Assembly: GCA_905147135.1 (NCBI GenBank) | Contig: LR990050.1 | Span: 16,366,001 to 16,430,000 of the forward strand | Reading direction: 5' to 3' | DNA: 64,000 nt | DNA from: Blastobasis lacticolella | Lineage: Eukaryota > Arthropoda > Insecta > Lepidoptera > Blastobasidae | Program-made: the position numbers and the translations under genes | Notes under the pieces: generated by a model | Told to the model about the DNA's origin: nothing | What the model saw: only the letters and a program-made list of their open reading frames with translations | Databases searched by the model: none | Shown: in pieces, positions 23,491 to 34,986 of the stretch | How the letters are laid out: each line of letters begins with the position of its first letter | Position numbering within the stretch: position 1 is the stretch's first letter

Positions 23491-24519
23491 ACTTTTGCTG
23501 TCGTCCGCTTTGCAGTAGTAACATGACGAACATGGTGAAGTAAATACACTTCCACAGGTTTTTTTATTCTTATATTATGGTCCTATATCCATCTTAGGGA
23601 AAAGCCGATTCGCCAGAGCCTCGATCGTCTGTCAGCAGAGAGATTATTAGTTTGGGCTCATGAGACGATGGTGGGGCCCACAACCCCCGTGAGTGATTTA
23701 ATTAAGTTAATATCATGAGATCGATAACATCATCATCCGTTGCCCTATTGCCTGAGTTTATCCAATTATCGAAAAACTCTTTGAATACAAAAGATAATTA
23801 TGTGCTTTTGTTAATTTTCTGTCTATCGTCGTTCTCGTTATTATTATGATATTCTTACAGCTTCTTCAAATAAATAAACAAATTACGTTTATTACACATA
23901 AACTAATAATACGATATGCACAATCAAAGATAATAAAGGAAACAGTGACATTAAAAGACCTGATACTGTATCGGTCACACTCAGCATAAGCCATGGCTGG
24001 TGCTATGACACTTTTCATTGCTTTGTCATACTTGATTTGATATACTTTATATTTTATAGGTTTACTTTATAAATCTGTCGAAAGACTTCTTAAAAAACAA
24101 AGATGTGCCTAAAATACATAAACTCTCACTAAATAACAATAATACAACAAGTAACAATAAAACACTACATCGAAACTACATGTTCAACTAGTCGTTACAT
24201 TTGTATGTGTAGTACAGTAATGTATAACAAAATATCTCTACCCGTACAAGTGAACGTAGGTAATCCAATAACCCTGACAGTGCAAGAACTGAGTAAAAGA
24301 AACTTTGACAGACATTTATCCCCCATAGAATCGGCTATTTACTACGGCAGAAACTTGGGGCAACTAATCACATAAAATTTCCGGACAGTCGAGGAAAAAA
24401 CTAATTTGTCATCGAAATAGTTTGATGGTGTTTCGATATATAGGGCGTGTCCTCACTGTGGGCGACTACAGTTTGTTTTGCTTTTTGTTTTGGCGCTGAA
24501 AAATGAGAGTCGATTTTTA

Positions 24520-24690
24520 ATCTACGACGAAAAAAGAGGGGTGTTATAAGTATGACATGTATATATGTGTCTTTGGCATCATACCTCTTGGTTTTTAATA
24601 TTTGAAAGCCAGTTTGATCGCAACCGTTCCTAGTTTTGTTATACTAAAATCGGTTTAGTAGTTTCGGAAATAAATATTGGTCGGGGGTTC
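24520..24690 (+). mobile_element. Interspersed repeat, GACGTGTGTATCTGTGGC family, copy 2
   Basis: A shorter, more diverged copy: GAGGGGTGTTATAAGTATGA, a GTGTCTTTGGCATCATA tract, then TTTGAAAGCCAGTTTGATCG. It directly abuts the ACAGTCCACT repeat. Confidence 0.5.
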
Positions 24691-24692
24691 GG

Positions 24693-24855
24693 TTCATCAT
24701 CACAGCCCGTAACAGTCCACTGCAGGACTTAGGGCCTCTCCCACGAAAGGGGAGGCCGTTGCCACAATCTCCACGCTCGGCAGGCGGGTTGGAGATCGCA
24801 GTGCTTAAATATAACAATGGAAAACGCTGCTGCCCATTTTCCAGACAACGGAGAC
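24693..24855 (+). mobile_element. Interspersed repeat, ACAGCCCGTAACAGTCCACT family, copy 2
   Basis: It matches copy 1 from CACAGCCCGTAACAGTCC to GCCCATTTTCCAGAC, then stops; the 3' third is missing. Confidence 0.65.
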
Positions 24856-25095
24856 TGAACGGGGTTCGGTTATTCAGACTTAATGTTGAAGCAAATTGAA
24901 AGTTTGATAGTAATCGCAGATATTATGGTAATTACCTCCACGTACGTAGAGGAGGTTGAACTCCAACAGCCACTAGTTATAAGCTGTTGATGTGATGATC
25001 ATGCACAAAATCATTATTGCGGCTTGTCAAGGGACGTGATGACGAGTGGCCAGCATTAGTAAAGCGTACAGCGTGGTAAATAGCGTGAACCTTGG

Positions 25096-25159
25096 CGAAG
25101 TAAACCGAAATGACTGACAGTTCTAATACGTCCGAGAACTGTCATTTCAATTTACTTCG
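25096..25159. repeat. Imperfect hairpin
   Basis: The left arm ends GACTGACAGTTCT and the right begins AGAACTGTCATTTC. The outer stems pair CGAAGTAAA with TTTACTTCG; there is a 4-nt bulge and a loop of about 10 nt. Confidence 0.8.
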
Positions 25160-27530
25160 ACATCGTTCTATTTTGATCGCACGCAGAACCTAGGTACCTA
25201 AAAATATTATACGAATTAAAACTTGTACACGTTCCAAAAATTGTATGCGTTCCATTATGGAGCGGTACCAGAACGCCCCAGTGCTCGCGGGCGGATATTT
25301 GTCGCCGGGCGGCCGGTAAAGCACGGGAAATGAGATCTTACATCTGCGTCTTGGTGGAAACTTTCAAATTGCTAGTTTGCTCTTGCAGGAAAAAAATCGC
25401 TCATGATTTCCGTTGCAGCCCCGATCTGTTTGCGAGTCCATGTTTAACTTGAAAGCTTAATTTAAAGTATAAAGAACAAAGAAAACAACTTTTGCGATTT
25501 GTGGTGTTATATTAAAATGGTAACAAATTAAGAGTACCCCTTGCAAACATATTTATCGAATATTTGGCAATTTCTATTACCCTATTATTACTGTGAAATA
25601 AATGGCTTCTGCCTATTATTTCACAGTGTAATAAGGTGGCCGACCTCGATAATATTAATTTCAAGTTGATACCTTTATCAGTTCCTGAGAACGAACGTCT
25701 TGATTATCCGACAGACAGACAATACGACGTACAATAAAATGAGCTTAAACGGTTCCGATCTTACATCGAAGAGTTTGGAGCCCTAAGGTACTAAGGTACT
25801 AAGTTGGAGATGAAATTAAGATAAAAAATGTAAACACACAACTGTCAATGTCATAGAGACTATTCAGGGGTATAAAACCTTTTTATCGAATGTATTTATT
25901 TACCAATTGGTTATGCATCACGCACACTTTTAAGTGTGCTTTACAATGGCTGATAAACTTTCGAAAACGAAACAAATCGATTTACCCCCATTTATTCAGT
26001 TTATTAAAAACGTTAGAAGTAACTCGGAAACTTAGAACTTCGGTTAGAAAACTCTAATATGAGAAAGAAGTGGCCGCCATTTTGAATCTTGTATTATTAT
26101 TTAAGAAAAGCAGTATATATGTCTCGGCGTTTGTCAATCCCTCACTATCCGAATCATTGCAATAATATACTGTAACAACGAACGAAATGTTTAGAATTTC
26201 TCACTATTACCAGTGGCATAAATGAAAACTACACATATTTTATGGAAAGAGCACAAATACGTAACAAAAAAACATTGTTCCCTATTTAATTCAGTAAAAT
26301 ATTTATAAATATCCATATGATTTTATTTCATTTTGAATGTAATAGTTTTAATCAATATTTCAATGGCTTTAAATAATTTACCATTTGGGTTATTTTTTTT
26401 GTAGTGGCAACCCATTTGTTTACATTTTTTATCTTTAATTCGATCTCATACCTTAGGTAGGTAACTCCAGCTTCAAAAATAACGTAGAAAAGTTAAGAGC
26501 AAATTGATCTTATGGTGAAAGCAAATCAAAAGCTTCAGCATATAAGACTACTAACCCTTTTTAATTATTATAATAACAAAATATAGGCCTGTATAGTTAG
26601 TTGTAAATATCAAATATATCGTGTTTGTATAGTATCGCATAATAAAACAGATAAATTTACTAACAATTGCACTATTATTTCCTTTATATTGAATACAAGA
26701 CAAGTCGTTTTTATTTTCTTCCAAACTCAGACAAAGCAAACGTCCCGTGCAAAGACACTAGAACGGGACAACTAAAGAAACAACACTCTATACAGCCACA
26801 GGCTTCTGTCCTTACAGAACTATTAAAAACTAACAGTAAACATATTATTGTAATCTGTTGCCTGAAATTTAGTATTATTAAATCGGTGCCTGCCTACTGA
26901 GGTTCAGAAGTCGAATGCCTCAACCAGGCATTTCCACGCACACTGCCAACTTTAATTAGAGCAAACCGTGTTCCTTGCGTCTATAAACTTAGAACTATCA
27001 CCGCCTAGCCGAGGACAAATATAACCAGCCACACGCAAATCACATATTTGCTATTCCCAAACCGGGACAGACACGAGGCTGGGGTTAATTAGCTATCGAG
27101 GCTGACAAACAAACAAACAGGCCGCCTTGTTGGATCGTATGCTATTTATTCATTGATCCGCAATTCCGCACGCTTAGAGGTTTGTTCCTGCTACCACTTT
27201 TCTTGGAGAGAAATGGAGCTAAAAATTATGACGCGCTCAAGATGGAAATAACATCGGCCAAAAATGATAATTACGAATAATCAGAATGAAAATGTGGGTC
27301 TTCAGCCAGTAGCAGTTAAATGTTATTATTGTTATAATGTAGGAGATATTACATTATTATATCTTTCTATGTAAGTGAAGATATTCTTCGTTCGTTCGGG
27401 CGTTCTCTTTGCTGTAGGCCTGCTGGAAGAAATTTAGAAATAAGTAGTGCCTTTTGTGTCATGTATATATTTGCCATATCTTTGTTACCATTTTTGTGTG
27501 CAATAAACTATTAAATAAATAAATAAGATA
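25160..27530. other. Non-coding DNA
   Basis: A small inverted repeat lies at 25580-25632 (CTGTGAAATAA paired with TTATTTCACAG). The block 26940-27200 is repeat-poor, with TTTAATTAGAG, GGTTAATTAGC and AAACAAACAAACA (forkhead-like) sites, so it may be regulatory. Near 27490-27530 GTGTGCAATAAAC and AAATAAATAAATAA resemble an old LINE end. No gene. Confidence 0.35.
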
Positions 27531-28437
27531 CTCCACGGCAGAGAAGGCCAAACGGCTGAGAGTCAGTGCGAGACAGAAAGGAATCGGCGGACAATCCTGG
27601 TCTTATCCAACAAGACTGCTCTATCACTAGTCAGTGCGTGATGACGGACAGCGAAAGCTCCAGGTTTTGGTAATCAGCGGGCAATCTCGCCCTATAAAAC
27701 TGTCTCTCTCGCCCTGTTGAAATTCGCATGATGAGAATTCATGATGAATTTTGGTGTTGAGTCCACCTCATTTAGCGTATTGTTCTACCAGTGGCGGAGG
27801 CCGATTGCTGGTGGCCATGCTGGGTTGGGCTAGCGAGGTGGTCGTTAGTATATTCCATCTCCAAGAAGTATGTCGCAGCCGCCTTGTAATAGGTAGTCGC
27901 AATTGCATTATTCTATTCTTAGGCCGAAGTCACACTGCCAAAGGGACGGAGCGAGGTGATGGCGATTTTTTTAAAACGAACTATTATTAAACGTACGACG
28001 GTAAAAGCCTCCACCGTTGCGAAGTACGCTCATATCCAGCAATTGACTGTTATAGACTGATAGATACAGCAAATTGTTTTGGGCACGTCTAACAGGTTGA
28101 ACCAACAGCGAGATAAATTAAAGTGCAGATGGGAATGCGCTTCTACATTCGCATGTTACCGAGGGAACAGAGGCATACTCCGTTGCATAATTTAGACGCC
28201 TATTGTCTGTTTACTTATAAACACGCCTGGGTTTGCTTCTCTCGTGACGTCTTCTTTACGCAGATGCTGTATTTTGGAAGCAACAGAGGTAATACGACTA
28301 CATAGAGGTTATTGGCTTAACGAATTTGTATGCAACACCAATACTTAGATGACAGTTACCGTTGGTACTGGACTAATGTAGGTATCTATTTCATACCACA
28401 AATAAATACCTACTACTACTTTTTGTACCACAAAGTT
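27531..28437. other. Non-coding DNA
   Basis: Mixed composition; ORFs here (up to 79 codons) show no domain. GGCCGAAGTCACACTGCC at about 27922 resembles a MITE end, but no partner was found. Confidence 0.35.
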
Positions 28438-28510
28438 AGCAAACATGCTCACGGTCAGCCTGATGGTAAGCAGTCACCGCAGCATATGGACGTTTGCAAT
28501 ACTACTTTTT
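28438..28510 (-). mobile_element. LINE/SINE 3' tail, minus strand
   Basis: GTCAGCCTGATGGTAAGCAG followed by GGACGTTTGCAATAC is the complement of a retroelement 3' end common in Lepidoptera, related to 12105-12205. Confidence 0.55.
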
Positions 28511-28972
28511 ACGTGTGTCTATAACATTGGGAAACTACATAGAAGACATTTTAAATTTTTAATGCAAATGTATAGTGATTTTTTATGCTTTTTTCCTCTT
28601 CTTCTTTCATTGTAAATACCCTTTCTTTAGTCTGTTGTGTCTCCTGTTTTATTAATAAATTAATAAGATTACAAATACATTAAACATAGATAAGATATTT
28701 CATTTTAATACGTACATTGTCACTAGACAATTTAAAAATACGTGGCATGCCTAGGTTGTTACCCAGCCAAAGTAATGTCTGGCGGTTTAAAAGCGTTTTT
28801 GTTCTAAAATACAATGGCTTAACGAAAAGCAATCAAGGTGGATTTGAATTCAACACGAGCAACTACCGAATGAAAGAGCGAATGAAGGACTGTACCAGAC
28901 GAATGAAATTTTAAATAATATGAAGTGCAACTCCGGCGGCTGACTGCTCTCAGTTAATTTGAGTTCCCTCTA

Positions 28973-29092
28973 CAGTGCCACAAACTTATCGGCTCCCGTG
29001 GCCAAAACTGGAACTAAGACCCGGCAATTTGAAATGTCTTATTGTTGTCAAGAACAGCGACGCGTCACTTGGTCAAATAAGTTTGTGAGACT
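28973..29092. mobile_element. MITE with CAGTGCC termini, copy 2 (decayed)
   Basis: It begins CAGTGCCACAAACTTATC, shares GTGGCCAAAACTGGAACTAA and ACAGCGACGC with copy 1, and has a damaged right end (GTTTGTGAGACT). Confidence 0.75.
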
Positions 29093-29559
29093 TTAAATGT
29101 CGCCATGTCTACGGACTAAGCTTCCCGACCGTTTATTTTGAACTCGGAATTGAGTTCCAAAATGGAACTGCTTGAATTTTTCACATTAACGTTTGAAGGT
29201 GACCTGTAATAGATGTGAATCATAATAGTTAACGTTACTTGAGAAGAGACGACCACTTATGTATTAACGTTACGTCAGGTCTGCTGACTACCCTGAAGAA
29301 AAGTGATTATTGGTGAGTCTAAAAATGGCTAGCTGGCTATCTGGTGACCGGCAATAGATGTCTTCCAGCAGACATTGATAACGACTTAAGGAAACCTGTA
29401 ATATGTTGTCCTAACTCTTTATAATCTGTGTTCCAGTTTAATCCGACGAGTTTAAGAGCCCATACAGAAGTACACGATTCCTGCACGATTTGTCCCAAAT
29501 GTTTTTGCAATTTCGGTTTCAAAACTAACAGAAAGCTTTTTTTATTATTTGTTAGCTAA

Positions 29560-29760
29560 TGCGCTGCGCCCACATCGCATCGCATAGTCAACGTATCGAG
29601 CCCGCCCAGTCAACGTGCTGCACCCGCTTAGTCACCGCATCGTGTGCGCGCCTATCGGGTAAAATGCACGTTTTCTGTCCGGTTGCTACGCGGTGACTAT
29701 GCGGCCATGACGCACATGTTACTATCCGGTTTGTAAGTGTGTAACGGGCCGTAAGTTGGC
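29560..29760. repeat. GC-rich patch with 22-bp quasi-tandem repeats
   Basis: AGTCAACG/AGTCACCG recurs three times at about 22-24 bp spacing, and an inverted match, GCGGTGACTATGCGG, follows near 29690. It is probably the core of a GC-rich MITE; the ends are not defined. Confidence 0.5.
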
Positions 29761-29973
29761 AGGAAAACGAACATATTGTATATTTTCATAGTCGTGTATT
29801 TCGTATTCAGACACACCATTCAATTTTATATTCCCTCCGCCATGGCAACTGAATTCGGAAACCAGTAATAAAAGTTGTTTACTATACGTGCTGGTTAATG
29901 TGAAGGAGGCTTCTAATTTTTGAACAACATTACACGTCCTGTCTATTTTGAAATCTTAATAAAAAAAAAAGAA

Positions 29974-30022
29974 TCAGGCAGGCCGTAAGCTTGTTTGCCA
30001 CCTTGGTCGTATATAAAAAAAA
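29974..30022 (+). mobile_element. Retroelement 3' tail
   Basis: GGCCGTAAGCTTGTTTGCCA followed by a T/A-rich end and a run of A residues is a lepidopteran LINE/SINE 3' terminus. Confidence 0.5.
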
Positions 30023-30689
30023 TAACTAGGTATTTTATGACCTAAATACGTCAAAGCAAGCCCAAAAACCACATCATCCATCACCAATTCGTAGGTATAA
30101 ATTCGCGGTTGTCAAGAGTCTCACAGCTTTTTTGCGTTTTTCGATTTATATCAGCTCCCGGGACAGACGGAAAAAGATGTCATACTGCGACAATAAATTG
30201 TGGGAACGAGCCGTCTCGAAAACAAAGAAAAAACTTTTTCTACAAGTCGATAACAATCCACCACTTACAAGAAAAGGTTGGAGGGAACAGATTAGTCTGG
30301 AAACTTCCCACTTTGCAAGTAACAAGAAAACTATTAGCAATTATCAGTCGTCGGCGTTTCAATCAATTTACAAGTCTGAAACAAGGCTCCTTGGCAAATA
30401 GCAGCACCAATTTAAGCAGACACCTCATCAGCTTTAGTTTGTTGAAGATCGCGGGTCAAATGGCGAAAGTTTGGTGATTGTAGGTAGTTAATAGTTGGAG
30501 TGATAGCGGCGGGACGTGACGTGTCTGCAATTTCCATTCTTTGCATACTCGTTGGGGTTGGTTTTTGACTGATGTTTGTTTTCTGGTTAACGAGTTTTCG
30601 TGGCGAATTCGTCTTTTTAGTTTCGTAAATTCTACAAGAAAAATAAATTGCATTGAAGTCTTTCCGTTGCACTAGGTTTAACATTATAG

Positions 30690-30797
30690 GCCGGTACCAC
30701 GTTTGCTCCTCATAGGTTGCAGATATCCTGGACGACTGTAGCCGCTTTCCATCAAGTGGACCATCAATCCATGTGCCTCCCTAGACAATAAAAAAAA
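30690..30797 (+). mobile_element. Decayed LINE 3' end with poly(A)
   Basis: CTTTCCATCAAGTGGACC resembles the shared LINE UTR and an A8 run closes it at 30790-30797. Confidence 0.55.
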
Positions 30798-31034
30798 TCG
30801 GTCTAATAATTAGCAATGGTTGAATGAAAAAGTTAGGAACCATCGGTGTAATGTTAGTAATGTTAGTTAGTATATCTCTTATAAAAAAAGAAACAAGTAA
30901 TTATTTTATGTGCTTATCGTTTCGCTTATAACAACTTATTTTGTGTCTACTCTTAAGTGTTTAAAAATTTCAGCTTCTTATGCAGAGACTGATGGTTATT
31001 TCTGTTCTTATGGCAGTTTTGAAGTTTTGAAGTT

Positions 31035-31118
31035 GGCCAGGAAGAGTAGGAAGGTGGACCCCGGGCCCTCACGAACCGCGCGGAAACGTAACCGGGACAA
31101 CGCCGAGATTATGATGAG
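31035..31118 (+). mobile_element. SINE 3' fragment
   Basis: GGACCCCGGGCCCTCACG and AACCGGGACAACGCCGAGAT match the last 80 bp of the main SINE family. Confidence 0.6.
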
Positions 31119-31233
31119 CTTTTCATGCCAGTGACAACCAGTTGTTTTAAGTATTAATAGGTTGGGGAGAAAGTTTCTTCGCATTTTATATGAAAATTCA
31201 AAACATTTTATAATATAGTTTATTTACATTTAA

Positions 31234-32426
31234 CTAAAGTATGTAGGTACTATTTTGTTCGATAACTTTTTGCCATCTTATAGGGACATGATCCCATTGC
31301 TATAGAAATTTTGGGGCTTCTGATAAAAAAACTGCGTCAAGTAGTTTTGGCAGTCCTCTCGTGATGTTAACCTGACACTGCCTAAAGAATTCTGAAGAGA
31401 CCGAAACAGGTGGAAATCTGAAGGTGCAAGGTCAGGACTATACGGCGGATGCATTAACACCTCCCAGCCAAACTCTCTTAATTTTTGCTGAGTGGTTAAA
31501 GATGTGTGAGGTCGAGCGTTATCATGATGAAAAACCACACCCCTTCTGTTGATTAATTCCGGCCGCTTAATCTCAACTTCTTGCTTTAATCTTATCAGTT
31601 GTTCGCAGTAGAGTTCTGAATCGATGGTCCTGCCTGGTGGTAACAGCTCATAATGAATAATGCCCTTCCAATCCCACCACACACACACAGCATCACCTTG
31701 TTGCGAATTAACCCGGGTTTCGCCACAGTTTGTGAAGCCTGACCAGCCTTTGACCATGACCTTTTTCGCACGTTCTTGTCGTACCTACGTGATCCACTTT
31801 TCATCACCAGTTATCAATTTATTCAAAAATGGTTCGGTTTCATTACGTCGTAATAAAGAATCACAAATGAGTACACGGTTCATTAGGTTTCTTTCAGAGA
31901 GCCCGTGAGGTAGAGCTCGTCTAATCTAAAATGACGCGCCCCACTATCGCATTAACGCACACAAGCAAGTTTGAAATATGGACGCAATACATATACAAAT
32001 GCCGTTGTAATTGGTCATTCAGTTGCCGGTGAAATTCAAACGTAGGAGCACGCGTCGTTCATTGGCTCCCACACAGATGAAGTGTTGTTATCAATATTTG
32101 CACTCACACATCGAAATCAACTAACTAAGTAGGGGGGCGCGTCATTTTAGACTAGACGAGCTCTACCCAAATATCGAGCTTTCTTGTGTACCCATTTTTT
32201 TTCAAATGCGCCAAAACTGATTTGTGGTCAATTCCCAGTTCTTCAGCTACGTCGCAACTAGTGATATGCCGATCTGGCTCCAGCATCCATTTTATCTGTA
32301 ACAGGGCGACCAGAGCGACATGCATCTTTGACATCAAAATTTCCGGATTGAAAACGCACTGCATTTATACCTTTTTTGTATCTAATTTCATAAAATGTAT
32401 CTAATTTCTTCATTAGATTCACTCAT
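31234..32426 (-). pseudogene. Mariner transposase (DD34D), broken
   Basis: Mariner transposases cut and paste the element between TA sites. The N-terminal start (MSESNEEIRYIL) is followed by a deletion of much of the first helix-turn-helix. The second DNA-binding part is clear (DVAEELGIDHKSVLAHLKKN). The catalytic core has all three acidic positions: one in VWWDWKG, one in HHDNARPH and one in SPDLAPSD, 34 residues after the second. It is disabled by the N-terminal deletion and frameshift, a 251-bp MITE (31913-32163), an insertion at about 31785 that creates a TAG in frame, a 2-bp expansion of a TG run near 31680, and a shift plus stop just before the C-terminus (about 31283). Several breaks are independent, so the element is long dead. 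Confidence 0.9.
31913..32163. mobile_element. 251-bp MITE nested in the mariner
   Basis: The terminal repeats, GAGCTCGTCTAATCTAAAAT at the left and its near-exact complement at the right, run about 28 bp with one mismatch (through ATGACGCGCC). A TA lies directly outside each end (31911-31912 and 32164-32165). The transposase reading frame on either side joins cleanly across one TA, so this is a precise insertion of a Tc1/mariner-type non-autonomous element. Confidence 0.93.
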
Positions 32427-32603
32427 CTTGACGGTAAGAAAAACAAATGAAAATCACGCATTTTCATAATTTGAATTTGGAATTATCTTCTTTAAAATTT
32501 AATCTTTTAAATGATACCAAAACCAGCCAGGTACAAATAGCCAAAGAGGTTTTATTACAAGTTCATACATACTATATGCGAAAAGACTTTTTCCCCAATC
32601 TAA

Positions 32604-33202
32604 TATTTGCAAAGATTTCTATAAATATTTGATTATTTTTCCTTCATATTTTCTTCTCCACCGGTCCAAAAATAATCAAAATATGTACTTCATTAGATGA
32701 GATTATAGGTGAGATGGCAGTCAAATGCCTGTTTTAAAAAAAAATTACAACGTTAAACGCAGTACATGATATTTCTTTGCCCAAAACAGTTAGTCACCAC
32801 ACTGCGGCTTTCGTTTATTATTAAATAACATTATGAGATTTCGAAACCTTTTTAATACAAAACCCTGGTTCATTCTATTTCATAACAGGGTACGCTCAGA
32901 GTGCTGCCAAATTTTATTAAACACCCTCTATTTACCTGCAGTGGACTCGGAGGGTATTTGCATATTTAACGGCGCCTTGTAATGGAGTTTACTTGTTACC
33001 TCTGACGTATTTAAAAAGGCCGAAAGTGATTTAATGAAAACGTTTTTAGCCAAGCTAAAAGTGACCGAAACGCGCGCAACAGGAGAGCCTGAAAGGCTGA
33101 GATTTAAATTTTTTAGTCGCTTTTTGCATCGCCGTATTAGAAAGAGTGTATTTTCATGTAGGTTTTAAGGGCGAAAGTCGTATGACGTTTAGCCACTAAG
33201 AT
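32604..33202. other. Non-coding DNA; unique block
   Basis: At 32940-33130 there is a repeat-free stretch with TTTAATGAAAACG, GGTATTTGCATATTTAACG and AAAGTGACCGAAACGCGCG. It may be conserved regulatory DNA; no ORF has a recognisable domain. Confidence 0.3.
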
Positions 33203-33240
33203 TATCAGGTCGTCGGTCCACCTTGTGGGAGACCTACCCA
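33203..33240 (-). pseudogene. RTE-like reverse transcriptase scrap
   Basis: On the minus strand it reads GRSPTRWTDDL, the conserved C-terminal motif of RTE-like LINE proteins, also seen at 19.4 and 20.5 kb. Only about 12 codons remain. Confidence 0.5.
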
Positions 33241-33937
33241 CGCTGTGTCTTCCGGTATGTGGTCGCCACTCGAGAACTTTACTGCTCCATCGGCCAATCG
33301 GTAATTAGATTATCGTGACGTGACTAGTCCTAGGTAAAGTAGATCACGTAGGTTGGTAGCTAGATCAGAAAATGAGTAGGTAAGTAGTTAGATGTTGTAT
33401 GTTAGATAAGTACTTTCATAAATGAAATCTGTTTGAAAGATACTCGAGAGACTATGTATGAACTATTTGACATGGACTTAAGACTTGACATAGAATAGAA
33501 ATATCTACTTCTAAAATTGTTATTTCAAAGCAGCAATTACTCAATATAACACTCGTGGCACGGACCTGAAAAAAGACGGACGCCATTCTACACCAAAGAG
33601 AAGTGAAGCATGCAAGGTACACATGACCTACACACTCACATAGAAACACCAGGTCTGACAATCCGCCGGCATTCAGTTTGATTTTATACCGCGCTGTCAC
33701 GCCATTGACAGTATCGAAGTATGCACTCACATAAATGGGTGGCCATTTTTACACTTCAATCGTTATTTTAGAGAGTATCCATCTGTATTTTCTTCAGGTC
33801 CCAAACTCAAGGTTTATAACTGACAAATCAGTAATTCAAACCGACTTTCTGTTTATTCATTGAAATTCTTAACCACTAAAGGAATAACAAACCAATGAAA
33901 GACAATAACTACTGAACCTAATCATCTTATACCGTAC

Positions 33938-34580
33938 CAGGCGCGGATTCAGGATTTGGTTGAGGGGGGGCAAAAGCCAAAATTATAGGTATCAATCATG
34001 AGCGAGCAAAACTTTTGCATTTATAATAGGGTAATCAATAAATGAATGAGCGAGAGGAGCGAGTTCAGAAATCTTGGGTTTTACAACCTGGGGGAGAACA
34101 ACGAATGTATGAGCAAGCGGAGCGAGCAAGAAATTTTTGACATTTTGAGTCTTAAAAGCTGGAGTGATCAATGAATGAGCCACCGGAGCGAGGTCGACAG
34201 TTTTGACGTTTCAGGTCTTAACAGGTCTTAAACGTTGGGGTGATAAATGAAAGAATGAACGAGCGGAGTGAGCTTAAAATTTGTGACATTTTAGGTTATG
34301 AAAGTCTCAGGTGATTATTGAATGATATTGCAATTTTGGATATTTTTGGTCTTAACAGCAATGGGTCACAATAGTAATTGAAGGAAATCAATGAATGAGT
34401 GACCGCAACGAGCTCGGTGAATGATAAGAAAAGCATGTGAAACCTATGAATGAGCGAGCGCAGCTAGTTCGGAATTTTTGGTCTTTTGGCTCATAAACCG
34501 TGGGCAATTGTGAGTCAGAGTCAGGCCCAAGGCGGGGTGGGGCAATTGCACCCATTGCCCCCCCCCTGGATCCGCGCCTG
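33938..34580. mobile_element. hAT-like non-autonomous element with internal repeats
   Basis: It begins CAGGCGCGGATTCAGG and ends CTGGATCCGCGCCTG, an inverted repeat of the common hAT terminal type. It is flanked by an 8-bp target duplication, TACCGTAC (33930-33937) and TACCATAC (34581-34588), with one mismatch. The interior repeats GAATGAGCGAGCGGAGCGAG-like units at about 34044, 34107, 34173, 34253, 34393 and 34448. The minus-strand ORFs here simply translate this repeat. Confidence 0.88.
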
Positions 34581-34938
34581 TACCATACAGACACAAATAG
34601 TGTCTGAACTCCCAGACAATTTCAATTAAAGCCAGGCAAGTGAACTCCTACCTGTTTGCTATGCACCTAAATAGAAGCTCAAGCAAAGGAAGTGCTCTAT
34701 AGCAGAAATTCATTTTAAAATAATTGAAGTTATTAAGTCACGTCGAGATTTTAGCCTGAAACGAAATGGAATATTCATCTTGCTCTTTAGTTAATTCTAC
34801 GTGTATGAAAGTTTTACATTAGCATAGTGAACAGCTAAGTTAATATCAAAGTGAGTTGTACCAAGAATCTTCTTTAGCTTTATTTCAAATGTTGTTTGTA
34901 GCTGTATTGTTTGTATGATTATAAGGTTTACAATAAAG

Positions 34939-34986
34939 GAGCGTCGGTGGCCGAGTGGTTAAGGTATCCGACCCGTAAGTCAGAGG
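34939..34986 (+). mobile_element. SINE head fragment
   Basis: CGTCGGTGGCCGAGTGGTTA followed by AGGTATCCGACCCGTAAGTC is the 5' tRNA-like half of the main SINE, truncated at the anticodon side and directly joined to the 3' end of an oppositely oriented full copy. Confidence 0.75.

Larger units (their letters stand above)
31157..32603 (-). mobile_element. Dead mariner transposon containing a nested MITE
   Basis: The terminal inverted repeats are GGTTGGGGAGAAAGTTTCTT at 31160 onward and, on the other strand from 32601 inward, GATTGGGGAAAAAGTCTTTT; both continue into CGCATTTTATATG-like sequence. TA dinucleotides flank the element (31155-31156 and 32604-32605). The span is 1447 bp, of which 251 bp is a later insertion, leaving about 1.2 kb, a normal mariner size after small deletions. 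Confidence 0.92.

Noticed and set aside
30109..30477. Overlapping ORFs of 89-122 codons
   Set aside because: Open in several frames at once, no domain, and the longest begins at TTG.
33992..34183. Minus-strand ORF with repeated LAPLAHSF-like units
   Set aside because: It is the translation of the DNA repeat inside the hAT-like element, not a protein gene.
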